Below, one piece after another: positions 1 through 5,372 of a stretch of 5,372 nucleotides of DNA (its first letter is position 1; every line of letters begins with the position of its first letter). This DNA comes from an uncultured Bacteroidales bacterium (GTDB lineage Bacteria > Bacteroidota > Bacteroidia > Bacteroidales > P3). The notes under the pieces are model-generated. The model ran no database searches and was not told the origin of the DNA. It saw nothing but the letters and a program-made list of their open reading frames with translations. Location: NCBI GenBank assembly GCA_905236405.1, contig CAJOQB010000221.1, positions 1 to 5,372 of the forward strand. The letters are read 5' to 3'. The position numbers and the translations under genes are program-made.

Positions 1-123
1 GTCGGAAAAAACGGAAAGGAGGGGGGACGGGATTGGACACCCTCTGCTATCACCTATCGCAAGGTCATGGCCTTTCAGGTCGTGCCCTTTCGCTTTGCTC
101 TCACCTTTCGTAGGGTGAGGTGA
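1..123 (+). CDS. Possible 3' tail of an upstream gene (partial, uncertain)
   Basis: This frame is open from the window edge to a TGA at 121-123 and would give the last 40 residues of a protein. The end reads as alternating polar and hydrophobic residues with several phenylalanines (roughly A-F-Q-V-V-P-F-R-F-A-L-T-F), which resembles a closing beta-strand of an outer-membrane barrel. About 62% of its codons end in G or C, as in the genes downstream. Against it, all three forward frames stay open to about position 110, so openness alone proves nothing, and the segment contains a tandem duplication. The stop falls inside the left arm of the inverted repeat at 119-215, which could then lie in the gene's 3' trailer. 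No family can be named; the stretch may equally be intergenic. Confidence 0.22.
   Translation, partial: VGKNGKEGGRDWTPSAITYRKVMAFQVVPFRFALTFRRVR
62..91. repeat. Two tandem 15-bp units
   Basis: AGGTCATGGCCTTTC (62-76) is followed directly by AGGTCGTGCCCTTTC (77-91), with 13 of 15 bases identical. A weaker third echo of the CCTTTCG end follows at 104-110. The unit is a multiple of three, so in the possible upstream reading frame it would repeat a pentapeptide-sized block. Function is unknown. Confidence 0.55.
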
Positions 124-215
124 GGTTAGGGTAGGGTACTTCTATATAAACATACGTATTTTTTTATTATTATTTTTTTTTACTTTTTATATATATACCC
201 TACCCTAACCTAACC
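119..215. repeat. Large inverted repeat with TAGGGT-type arms
   Basis: The arm at 119-138 is the reverse complement of 196-215 at 19 of 20 positions (the mismatch pairs 122 with 212), including a perfect 16-bp core (123-138 with 196-211). Further in, TATATAAA (143-150) pairs with TTTATATA (186-193), so a long hairpin can form with a T-rich apical loop at about 151-185. The G-rich arm holds overlapping TAGGGT units (111-116, 127-132, 132-137). It could be a transcription terminator for an upstream gene, a cruciform or protein-binding site, or a dispersed intergenic repeat. The T-run sits inside the loop, not after the stem, so it is not a classical intrinsic terminator. Confidence 0.75.
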
Positions 216-228
216 CAAGAGAACATAA

Positions 229-244
229 AAATAATATATTATTT
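229..244. repeat. 16-bp AT-only palindrome next to the promoter
   Basis: AAATAATATATTATTT is a perfect 16-bp palindrome made only of A and T. It ends one base before the -7 box at 246-253, so it occupies the spacer between the -33 and -7 regions, where a repressor or other regulator could bind. The whole neighbourhood is AT-rich, so chance is a real alternative. Confidence 0.4.
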
Positions 245-245
245 A

Positions 246-253
246 TATCTTTG
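246..253 (+). promoter_or_regulatory. Bacteroidota-type -7 promoter box for the MATE operon
   Basis: TATCTTTG matches the Bacteroidota sigma-ABfr -7 consensus TAnnTTTG exactly and is followed by CAA. No clear -33 TTTG or TTG element lies about 19 bp upstream; that region is simply AT-rich. Transcription would start around 258-262, giving a leader of about 30 bases before the ATG at 292. The leader has no Shine-Dalgarno sequence and is A-rich, as is usual in this phylum. Confidence 0.6.
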
Positions 254-291
254 CAATTATAAAAACAAGCATCAATTCATTCTAAACTACT

Positions 292-1662
292 ATGGCATAC
301 GATAATAGAGACAGCATTGACTTCGAAAACGGAAATGTTCACCATCTTTTCCGCTCGATGTTTATCCCCACACTGCTGGGGATGCTGTTCAACATTGCCT
401 TCACTCTCACCGACGGAATCTTTGTGGGTCATGGCATAGGAGCGGTGGGGTTGGCATCCATCAACCTGATTGCCCCCGTGATGTTGCTGGTGAACGGCAT
501 GGGTGCCATGCTGGGCATCGGAGTCAGTGTGGTGGCCTCTATCCACCTGAGCCGAAAAAACAACAAGGCCGCCCGTATCATTGTCACCCAAGCTTTCGGG
601 ACGGCAATCATCACCGGCACCTTGCTGGGTGCCTTGCTCTATGCAATGCCCAATACAGTAATGCACCTGCTGGGTGTCAGCGACACCCTCCACGACGCCA
701 CCCGCGAGTATTATCTCTGGTTCATTCCCACCTGTCTGTTGATGCTCGTGGAGACCATGGGCATGTATGTGATACGTCTCGACGGTTCACCTCGTTACGC
801 AATGCTTTCCAACATGATACCGGCATTGACAAACATCCTGCTCGACTATGTTTTCATCTTTCCCTGTCATTGGGGACTGATGGGGGCGGCCTTGGCCACC
901 GACATCGGGGGCATGGTGGGCGTACTGATGGTGGCCTACTACATGCTTTTCAAGACCGAGACGCTTCGACTCTACCGCTTGAAGATGACGGTCACCAGCC
1001 TCCGTCTGAGTCTCCGCAATGTAGGCTACATGGTAAGAGTGGGGTTTGCCGGACTGCTGGGCGAGCTGGCCATCAGCGTGATGATGCTGACAGGCAATTG
1101 GATGTTCGCCACCATGCTAGGCGATAACGGGGTGGCTGCCTATAGCGTGGTCTGCTACTTGTTTCCTCTGGTGTATATGGTCTATCTGGCCATCTCGCAA
1201 TCGGCCCAACCCATCATCAGCTATAACTACGGCATCCGCAAGAAGCAGCGAGTCAAAGCGATAGTGCGATTCAGCATGATCATGGCAAGCATCTGCGGAC
1301 TGGCAGTGGGATTGGTGATGACCTTGGCTTCCAAAGTGGTGGCGTCGGCTTTTCTTGACCCGACAGCTGCTGCCTTTCCATTGGCATCGCATGGTGTGGC
1401 ACTGTTCGCCTTCAGCTTCTTCCTCTCGGGCATCAATATCTGTTCCATCAGCTATTTCCAGAGCGTGGAACAAAGCCGCGTAGCCACATTGCTGATGACA
1501 ATTCGCGGCATCGTGTTACCCGTCGTGAACTTCCTGCTGCTCCCGCTGTTGCTGGGGACCGACGGTCTTTGGCTGGCCATCCCGCTGGCGGAACTCATCA
1601 CCACCCTGACGCTCCCCCTCCTGTACCGTACACACCGATGGTCAGACAACCCCAACATCTAA
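292..1662 (+). CDS. MATE family efflux transporter
   Basis: The 456-residue product is an inner-membrane antiporter of the multidrug and toxic compound extrusion family, which exports cationic drugs or metabolites using a sodium or proton gradient. Length and layout fit the family: about 12 hydrophobic segments in two six-helix halves, roughly at 24-44, 53-78, 95-119, 138-160, 168-190, 195-219, 245-268, 280-303, 322-346, 363-388, 398-421 and 424-446. Recognisable signatures are T-D-G-I-F-V-G-H near 40-47 followed by the G-x-x-x-x-G-L-A-S-I-N-L-I-A-P-V run to 63, the R-L-D-G-S-P segment at 162-167 leading to N-I-L-L-D at 181-185, and Q-P-I-I-S-Y-N-Y-G at 306-314 in the second half. Asp41 in helix 1 is a candidate coupling residue. 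The ATG at 292 is the natural start, about 40 bases after the -7 box. It heads a probable four-gene operon. The sequence resembles MepA/NorM-type members, but the substrate cannot be predicted. Confidence 0.93.
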   Translation: MAYDNRDSIDFENGNVHHLFRSMFIPTLLGMLFNIAFTLTDGIFVGHGIGAVGLASINLIAPVMLLVNGMGAMLGIGVSVVASIHLSRKNNKAARIIVTQAFGTAIITGTLLGALLYAMPNTVMHLLGVSDTLHDATREYYLWFIPTCLLMLVETMGMYVIRLDGSPRYAMLSNMIPALTNILLDYVFIFPCHWGLMGAALATDIGGMVGVLMVAYYMLFKTETLRLYRLKMTVTSLRLSLRNVGYMVRVGFAGLLGELAISVMMLTGNWMFATMLGDNGVAAYSVVCYLFPLVYMVYLAISQSAQPIISYNYGIRKKQRVKAIVRFSMIMASICGLAVGLVMTLASKVVASAFLDPTAAAFPLASHGVALFAFSFFLSGINICSISYFQSVEQSRVATLLMTIRGIVLPVVNFLLLPLLLGTDGLWLAIPLAELITTLTLPLLYRTHRWSDNPNI

Positions 1663-1673
1663 TCGGTCCAACC

Positions 1674-1988
1674 ATGAGCCACGAAAGTCTATACGAACAT
1701 ATCTACCAGTCGGTGAAGATGATTCCCCGAGGGAAGGTGGCCACCTACGGCGACATTGCCTGGCTTTCGGGCAATGCAAAGATGGCTCGTGTGGTGGGCA
1801 ATGCCTTGCACCGCAACCCCTACCCTGGTGTCGTCCCCTGCCACCGTGTTGTCAACAGTCAGGGACGGTTAGCCGAGGCATTCGTCTTCGGCGGCATCAA
1901 TCGCCAACGGGAGATGCTCGAAGCCGAGGGGGTCTCCTTTGTCGGCGAACGGGTGGATATGCAACAAAGCCACTGGAAAATCAAGTAA
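1674..1988 (+). CDS. MGMT family protein (short alkyl-DNA-binding domain with active-site Cys)
   Basis: The 104-residue protein is just the C-terminal domain of O6-alkylguanine-DNA alkyltransferases, which flip an alkylated guanine out of DNA and take the alkyl group onto a cysteine. It contains P-C-H-R-V-V with nucleophile Cys56 and His57, the helix-turn-helix Arg finger at Arg39 (A-R-V-V-G-N-A-L), Tyr25 in T-Y-G-D-I-A, Asn48 and Glu85. By spacing these match human MGMT Tyr114, Arg128, Asn137, Cys145, His146 and Glu172. The N-terminal domain of full-length Ada/Ogt proteins is absent. The usual Tyr before the G-G pair is missing; 69-74 reads A-F-V-F-G-G. Having Cys rather than Trp separates it from classical alkyltransferase-like proteins. 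The ATG at 1674, 11 bp after the MATE stop, gives a normal family N-terminus; in-frame ATGs at 1569 and 1638 would add MATE-overlapping sequence and are less likely. It may be a real transferase or a lesion-sensing paralogue. Confidence 0.9.
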   Translation: MSHESLYEHIYQSVKMIPRGKVATYGDIAWLSGNAKMARVVGNALHRNPYPGVVPCHRVVNSQGRLAEAFVFGGINRQREMLEAEGVSFVGERVDMQQSHWKIK

Positions 1989-2000
1989 AAAACGCAACCT

Positions 2001-2921
2001 ATGATAACACCCAAATGTCTTCAACACGGCGACAGAGTGGCCATTGCCGCCACCGCTCGCAAAGTCAGCCCCGACGAGATGGCTCCCGCCATCCATCTGC
2101 TCCAGTCATGGGGATTAGAGGTGATTGTTCCCGAAGGGTTATATGCCGAGGAGCATCAGCTGGCAGGCAGCGACGCCCATCGTGCCGAAGTGCTGCAAAC
2201 GCTGCTCGACGACGACGAGGTGGCCGCCATCTTCTGTGCCCGAGGGGGCTATGGCACCGTGCGGATGGTGGACCGTCTATGTTGGGACCGTTTTCTGCAA
2301 CATCCGAAATGGCTGGTGGGCTACAGCGACGTCACCGTGCTCCATTCTGCCCTCCACAAGATGGGGGTGGCCTCCATCCACGGCATCATGCCCATCAACA
2401 TTCCTGCCGACGCAGAGCATGTCGACCACCCTGCACTGCTGTCGCTCCACCAACTGCTGTTTGACGGCACAGTCGACTATACAACGTTGGGCGACTGCCG
2501 ACTGTACCGCTCGGGCCAGACGGTGGCACCGATGGTGGGCGGCAACCTGTCGATGCTGTACAGCCAACTGGCCTCTGCCACCGACCTCGACACCGACGGC
2601 AAGATTCTCTTCATCGAGGACTTGGACGAATATCTGTACCATATCGACCGCATGATGACAGCACTCCGAAGGGCAGGACGTTTGGACAAGCTGAAAGGGT
2701 TGGTGGTGGGAGCCATGAGCGACATGCACGACAACGCCATCCCCTTCGGCCACACCGCCGAAGAGATCGTTTGGGATGCCGTGAAAGACTACGACTATCC
2801 TGTGGTGATGGGATGTCCCTTCGGCCATATCGGCACCGACAATCGGGCACTCGTTTTCGGCATCGACACCGCTCTCAACGTGGCATCCGACGGCACCGCT
2901 CAACTCTCGACTCAACTATAA
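2001..2921 (+). CDS. ldcA: LD-carboxypeptidase (peptidase family S66)
   Basis: The 306-residue cytoplasmic enzyme belongs to serine peptidase family S66, which removes the terminal D-alanine from murein tetrapeptides (an L,D bond) during cell-wall recycling. The catalytic triad is visible: Ser109 in V-G-Y-S-D-V-T, Glu206 in L-F-I-E-D-L-D-E and His276 in P-F-G-H-I-G. The spacing of 97 and 70 residues is close to that of Pseudomonas aeruginosa LdcA. The nucleophile region is preceded by A-R-G-G-Y-G at 80-85, a family hallmark, and G-G-N-L at 180-183 is also typical. There is no signal peptide, which fits recycling inside the cell. The length suits LdcA; the related MccF immunity enzymes for microcin C share the fold and cannot be fully excluded. 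The start follows the MGMT stop by 12 bp behind an A-rich, Shine-Dalgarno-free leader, consistent with cotranscription. Confidence 0.93.
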   Translation: MITPKCLQHGDRVAIAATARKVSPDEMAPAIHLLQSWGLEVIVPEGLYAEEHQLAGSDAHRAEVLQTLLDDDEVAAIFCARGGYGTVRMVDRLCWDRFLQHPKWLVGYSDVTVLHSALHKMGVASIHGIMPINIPADAEHVDHPALLSLHQLLFDGTVDYTTLGDCRLYRSGQTVAPMVGGNLSMLYSQLASATDLDTDGKILFIEDLDEYLYHIDRMMTALRRAGRLDKLKGLVVGAMSDMHDNAIPFGHTAEEIVWDAVKDYDYPVVMGCPFGHIGTDNRALVFGIDTALNVASDGTAQLSTQL

Positions 2922-2932
2922 CCAACCATACA

Positions 2933-4885
2933 ATGGCAACAGCAGGTCAGACAGCGTTAATCCAACAGAAAGAGCTTCTCAGACAGGAGTTCGAATACGA
3001 ACGCACCGCTTATGAACGGTCGCTATTGATGGACCATTTTGCCGGCAAAGTGAACGAGAGCAACTGCCACTACCCTGTCACAATAGGGCACAACGAATAC
3101 AACGCCCTCGACCAACTGGTGGTCAGCATCAGTTTTGAATATGACAGCGACGAAACCGACAACGATTTTGAGCCTGGTCATCCTGTGACGTTCTTTTACA
3201 TGCAGCCCCCTCGTGTCGAATGGGTGGAAGGCGTGCCCACCGAGACGGGCAACCGACTGAAAGAGCTGTTGTTTCAAGCCTTGGTGGATAGTGTCGGCGA
3301 GGGGTTCCTGCGGATTGTCCTTCCCAACCGTGCCGCCCTCAACTCGCTACAAGACCAGGCCAACCAACGACTGATAGGCATCAAGACCTGTTTGGACAAC
3401 ACCTCGTTCCGCGTGATGGACGAGGCTTTGTCGCAAGCCATCGCCTCGGACAACGAGCGTTTTATGCACCTGCGTGAGGTGTTGGCTGGCAACGAGAAAG
3501 CCTCTTCGCGACGGATGCCCCAGATATTCCTCCCTTGGCTCAACCTCAGCCAACAAGCGGCGGTACAGAAAGTGGTCGAAGCTCGCGAGGTGGCCATCGT
3601 CCACGGCCCTCCTGGCACGGGAAAGACCACGACCCTTATCGAGGCCATCATCGAGACGCTGCAACGGGAAAACCAAGTGATGGTGTCGGCGCCAAGCAAC
3701 GCCGCCGTCGACTGGATTAGCGAACAGCTGATGCGACGGGGTGTGGCGGTGCTGCGTGTAGGCAACCCCCTAAGGATGAGCGACGAGATGCTGGAATGCA
3801 GCTACGAACGACGCTACGCCGCCCATCCCGACTACGCGGAGCTGTGGAGCATCCGCCAACGGCTGCACCAAAACGAGAAACCGGCCAACCAACAGCGGTT
3901 GCGTCAGCGATGCAACGAGCTGGAGCTGCGGATTGTCAACGATATCTTCAACCAGGCTCGGGTGGTGGCCTGCACTCTCATCGGCAGCCACTACCGTGTG
4001 CTGGATCATCGCCATTTCTCCACCCTCTTTATCGACGAGGCGGCACAAGGACTGGAACCGGCCTGCTGGGCCGCCATACTGAAATGCGACCGTGTGGTGT
4101 TCAGCGGTGACCATCAGCAGCTGCCACCCACCATCCACAGCATGGAGGCCGCTCGCGGTGGACTGGGCCAGACGTTGATGCAGAAGGTGGTCCGTCGCCA
4201 GCCACAGTGTGTCACGCTGCTCGACACCCAGTACCGTATGAACCGCGACATCATGCTGTTCTCTTCACGCTGGTTCTATGGAGGGAAACTCAAGGCGGCT
4301 CCCGAGGTGGCCGACCGAATAGTGTCGATGATGGACACACCGCTCACTTGGATAGACACCTCGCAATGCGACTTCAGCGAACGACAAAACAGCCGCTCGC
4401 TCAGCACCCTCAACAGCCGCGAGGCCCAGCTGCTTATCCACACCCTGCGCGAGTATGTCAACATGATTGGCAAAGAACGCATCCTCAATGACCGTGTCGA
4501 CTTCGGCATCATCTCGCCCTACAAAGCACAAGTGCGTCTGTTGCGGAAATTGCTCAAACGGCAGTTTTTCTTCAAATCGTTGCGACACCTCATCAGAGTC
4601 AACACCGTCGACGGTTTCCAAGGACAGGAGTGCGACGTCATCGTGCTGAGCATGGTTCGCGACAACGAGAAAGGCGCCATCGGTTTCTTGAGCGACCTGC
4701 GACGGATGAATGTTGCCATGACCCGTGCTCGCATGAAACTGATTATCGTGGGCAATACCACCACTCTGTCGCGACACCGTTTCTATCGCGAACTGATAGA
4801 ATACTTTGAACAAAAAGAGTCGATTGTGCTCTATCGGCCTCCCGAAAACGACGAAAAAAAGGAGCAACCATCCGTGGACGAGTGA
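2933..4885 (+). CDS. UPF1/IGHMBP2-like superfamily 1 helicase
   Basis: The 650-residue protein carries a complete set of SF1 helicase motifs of the UPF1/SMUBP2/Dna2 group: L-N-L-S-Q-Q near 203-208 (Q-motif region), Walker A G-P-P-G-T-G-K-T-T at 225-233, motif Ia S-A-P-S-N-A-A-V-D at 252-260, Walker B D-E-A-A at 368-371, motif III G-D-H-Q-Q-L-P-P at 392-399, Q-Y-R at 433-435, S-P-Y-K-A-Q at 528-533, V-D-G-F-Q-G at 559-564, and N-V-A-M-T-R-A-R at 593-600 with the arginine finger. Residues 8-35 are charged and helical, possibly coiled coil; 55-135 probably form the beta-rich 1B domain of this group. An ATP-driven nucleic-acid translocase is expected, with DNA versus RNA preference unresolved. 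The ATG at 2933, 11 bp after the previous stop, is preferred; the frame runs back to an ATG at 2771, but that would overlap the carboxypeptidase by 150 bp with arginine-rich antisense-like sequence. Last gene of the probable operon. No nuclease domain is visible. Confidence 0.92.
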   Translation: MATAGQTALIQQKELLRQEFEYERTAYERSLLMDHFAGKVNESNCHYPVTIGHNEYNALDQLVVSISFEYDSDETDNDFEPGHPVTFFYMQPPRVEWVEGVPTETGNRLKELLFQALVDSVGEGFLRIVLPNRAALNSLQDQANQRLIGIKTCLDNTSFRVMDEALSQAIASDNERFMHLREVLAGNEKASSRRMPQIFLPWLNLSQQAAVQKVVEAREVAIVHGPPGTGKTTTLIEAIIETLQRENQVMVSAPSNAAVDWISEQLMRRGVAVLRVGNPLRMSDEMLECSYERRYAAHPDYAELWSIRQRLHQNEKPANQQRLRQRCNELELRIVNDIFNQARVVACTLIGSHYRVLDHRHFSTLFIDEAAQGLEPACWAAILKCDRVVFSGDHQQLPPTIHSMEAARGGLGQTLMQKVVRRQPQCVTLLDTQYRMNRDIMLFSSRWFYGGKLKAAPEVADRIVSMMDTPLTWIDTSQCDFSERQNSRSLSTLNSREAQLLIHTLREYVNMIGKERILNDRVDFGIISPYKAQVRLLRKLLKRQFFFKSLRHLIRVNTVDGFQGQECDVIVLSMVRDNEKGAIGFLSDLRRMNVAMTRARMKLIIVGNTTTLSRHRFYRELIEYFEQKESIVLYRPPENDEKKEQPSVDE

Positions 4886-4969
4886 CAAAGACAATACAAT
4901 TATCAAACTGTTTATCAGTCAACAGCAATAATACAGAAATATCTTCGACACGCTTTTTTCCGCCATTCA

Positions 4970-4988
4970 AAAAATACGATGTATTTTT
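4970..4988. repeat. Short inverted repeat overlapping the -7 box
   Basis: AAAAATAC (4970-4977) and GTATTTTT (4981-4988) are perfect reverse complements separated by the three bases GAT. The right arm contains most of the -7 box at 4982-4989. It may act as an operator for the downstream gene or as a weak terminator for the helicase operon. It is mostly A:T pairs, so thermodynamically weak. No better terminator was found between 4886 and 5014; ACTG-loop-CAGT near 4908-4920 has only a 4-bp stem and no following T-run. Confidence 0.4.
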
Positions 4989-4989
4989 G
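4982..4989 (+). promoter_or_regulatory. Bacteroidota-type -7 promoter box for the CNNM gene
   Basis: TATTTTTG matches TAnnTTTG and, like the box at 246-253, is followed by CAA. It lies 25 bases before the ATG at 5015, so the leader would be roughly 15-20 bases. About 20 bp upstream is a T-run (4954-4959) rather than an exact -33 TTTG. Its presence suggests that the CNNM gene is transcribed separately from the helicase operon. Confidence 0.55.
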
Positions 4990-5014
4990 CAAACTCATTT
5001 TGTAAGAAACAAGC

Positions 5015-5372
5015 ATGACGCTACTATTGATATTTGCCCTCTCGGCCCTCGGCATCTCCTTCCTCTGCTCCATATTGGAATCGTCACTGATGTCCACCCC
5101 TATCTCCTACATCACCATGCGTGAGGAGGAGGGTTACAAGCCGGCCAAACTGATGAAACGGTACAAGACCGACATCGACCGTCCCATCGCCGCCATCCTG
5201 TCGCTCAACACCATTGCCAACACCATCGGCTCGGCAGGTGTGGGCTTCCAAGTGACCGCTGTCTTTGGCGACAAATGGTTCGGGTTGGTATCGGCCATCT
5301 TCACCTTGCTGGTGCTTATCTTCAGCGAAATCATTCCCAAAACCATCGGCACCTCCAACTACAAGCACCTGA
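5015..5372 (+). CDS. CNNM/DUF21 domain membrane protein (hemolysin/CorC family), 3' truncated by the window
   Basis: The frame opens at the ATG at 5015 and stays open for 119 codons to the window edge. A hydrophobic first helix (about 2-21) leads to L-E-S-S-L-M-S-T-P at 21-29, a charged loop (36-56), the segment S-L-N-T-I-A-N-T-I-G-S-A-G-V-G at 63-77, another hydrophobic stretch (89-105) and the signature S-E-I-I-P-K-T-I-G at 104-112. These are the hallmarks of the CNNM (DUF21) transmembrane domain found in CorC/YfjD/TlyC-type proteins, which in characterised members export magnesium or take part in divalent-cation tolerance; the older name hemolysin is misleading. Full-length members are usually above 300 residues and carry CBS and CorC/HlyC domains after this region, but some Bacteroidota members are shorter; which applies here cannot be seen. 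The start is supported by the -7 box 25 bases upstream and the A-rich leader AGAAACAAGC. Confidence 0.88.
   Translation, partial: MTLLLIFALSALGISFLCSILESSLMSTPISYITMREEEGYKPAKLMKRYKTDIDRPIAAILSLNTIANTIGSAGVGFQVTAVFGDKWFGLVSAIFTLLVLIFSEIIPKTIGTSNYKHL

Noticed and set aside
61..74. Near-palindrome AAGGTCATGGCCTT as a possible operator
   Set aside because: It is imperfect (needs a G-T pair), sits within the tandem duplication and possible coding tail, and is far from the promoter.
126..137. Telomere-like TTAGGG sequence
   Set aside because: Only one exact unit is present, inside a bacterial-type inverted repeat; there is no tandem array or other eukaryotic sign.
1569..1673. N-terminal extension of the MGMT protein from ATGs at 1569 or 1638
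   Set aside because: The extension overlaps the MATE gene and is Pro/His-rich, while the family domain begins normally from the ATG at 1674.
2277..2915. 212-codon open frame on the minus strand within the carboxypeptidase gene
   Set aside because: Antisense shadow of a well-supported S66 gene; composition is rich in His, Val and Gln with no recognisable domain.
2771..2932. N-terminal extension of the helicase from an ATG at 2771
   Set aside because: It would overlap the end of the carboxypeptidase gene by about 150 bp and encodes arginine-, serine- and histidine-rich out-of-frame sequence; the ATG at 2933 gives the same 11-bp spacing seen elsewhere in the array.
3274..3765. 163-codon open frame on the minus strand
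   Set aside because: Antisense to the Walker A region of the helicase; no motif and no promoter or leader of its own.
4265..4906. 213-codon open frame on the minus strand within the helicase gene
   Set aside because: It lies antisense to conserved helicase motifs and has no family resemblance; long antisense frames arise here from the codon bias of the real genes.
4882..5124. 80-codon plus-strand frame spanning the helicase-CNNM gap
   Set aside because: It starts at a GTG overlapping the helicase stop, runs through the promoter region and overlaps the CNNM gene out of frame; no domain or conserved pattern.
1..5372. Defence island, CRISPR, prophage or transposon content
   Set aside because: No direct-repeat array, transposase, integrase, nuclease domain or toxin-antitoxin pair is visible; the helicase alone does not make a defence system.

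Overview
The window looks like a chromosomal segment of a Bacteroidota bacterium, probably order Bacteroidales; the genus cannot be fixed from the sequence. The grounds are two good matches to the Bacteroidota -7 promoter motif TAnnTTTG (246-253 and 4982-4989), no Shine-Dalgarno sequence before any start, A-rich leaders, GC-rich genes between very AT-rich intergenic stretches, and family variants typical of that phylum.

Layout. Bases 1-291 are non-coding or nearly so. They hold a GC-rich stretch that may be the last 40 codons of an upstream gene (1-123, weak), a 15-bp tandem duplication (62-91), a large inverted repeat of TAGGGT-like units around an AT-rich loop (119-215), an AT palindrome (229-244) and a promoter -7 box (246-253). 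Four complete plus-strand genes follow at almost constant spacing (11, 12 and 11 bp): a MATE-family multidrug/metabolite exporter (292-1662), a minimal MGMT-family alkyl-DNA-binding protein with its active cysteine (1674-1988), an S66 LD-carboxypeptidase of murein recycling (2001-2921), and a UPF1/IGHMBP2-like superfamily 1 helicase (2933-4885). Spacing and lack of internal promoters suggest one transcription unit driven from about position 260. A 129-bp AT-rich gap with its own -7 box separates these from the first 119 codons of a CNNM/DUF21 membrane protein (5015 to the window edge), which probably starts a new unit.

How the genes fit together. No known multi-gene system is visible. Loosely, the putative operon combines export (MATE), alkylation damage handling (MGMT), cell-wall recycling (LD-carboxypeptidase) and nucleic-acid unwinding (helicase), so a general maintenance or stress theme is possible but is inference. 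I found no mobile element, CRISPR array, tRNA, rRNA or toxin-antitoxin pair. The least explained part is the repeat-rich leader at 1-245.
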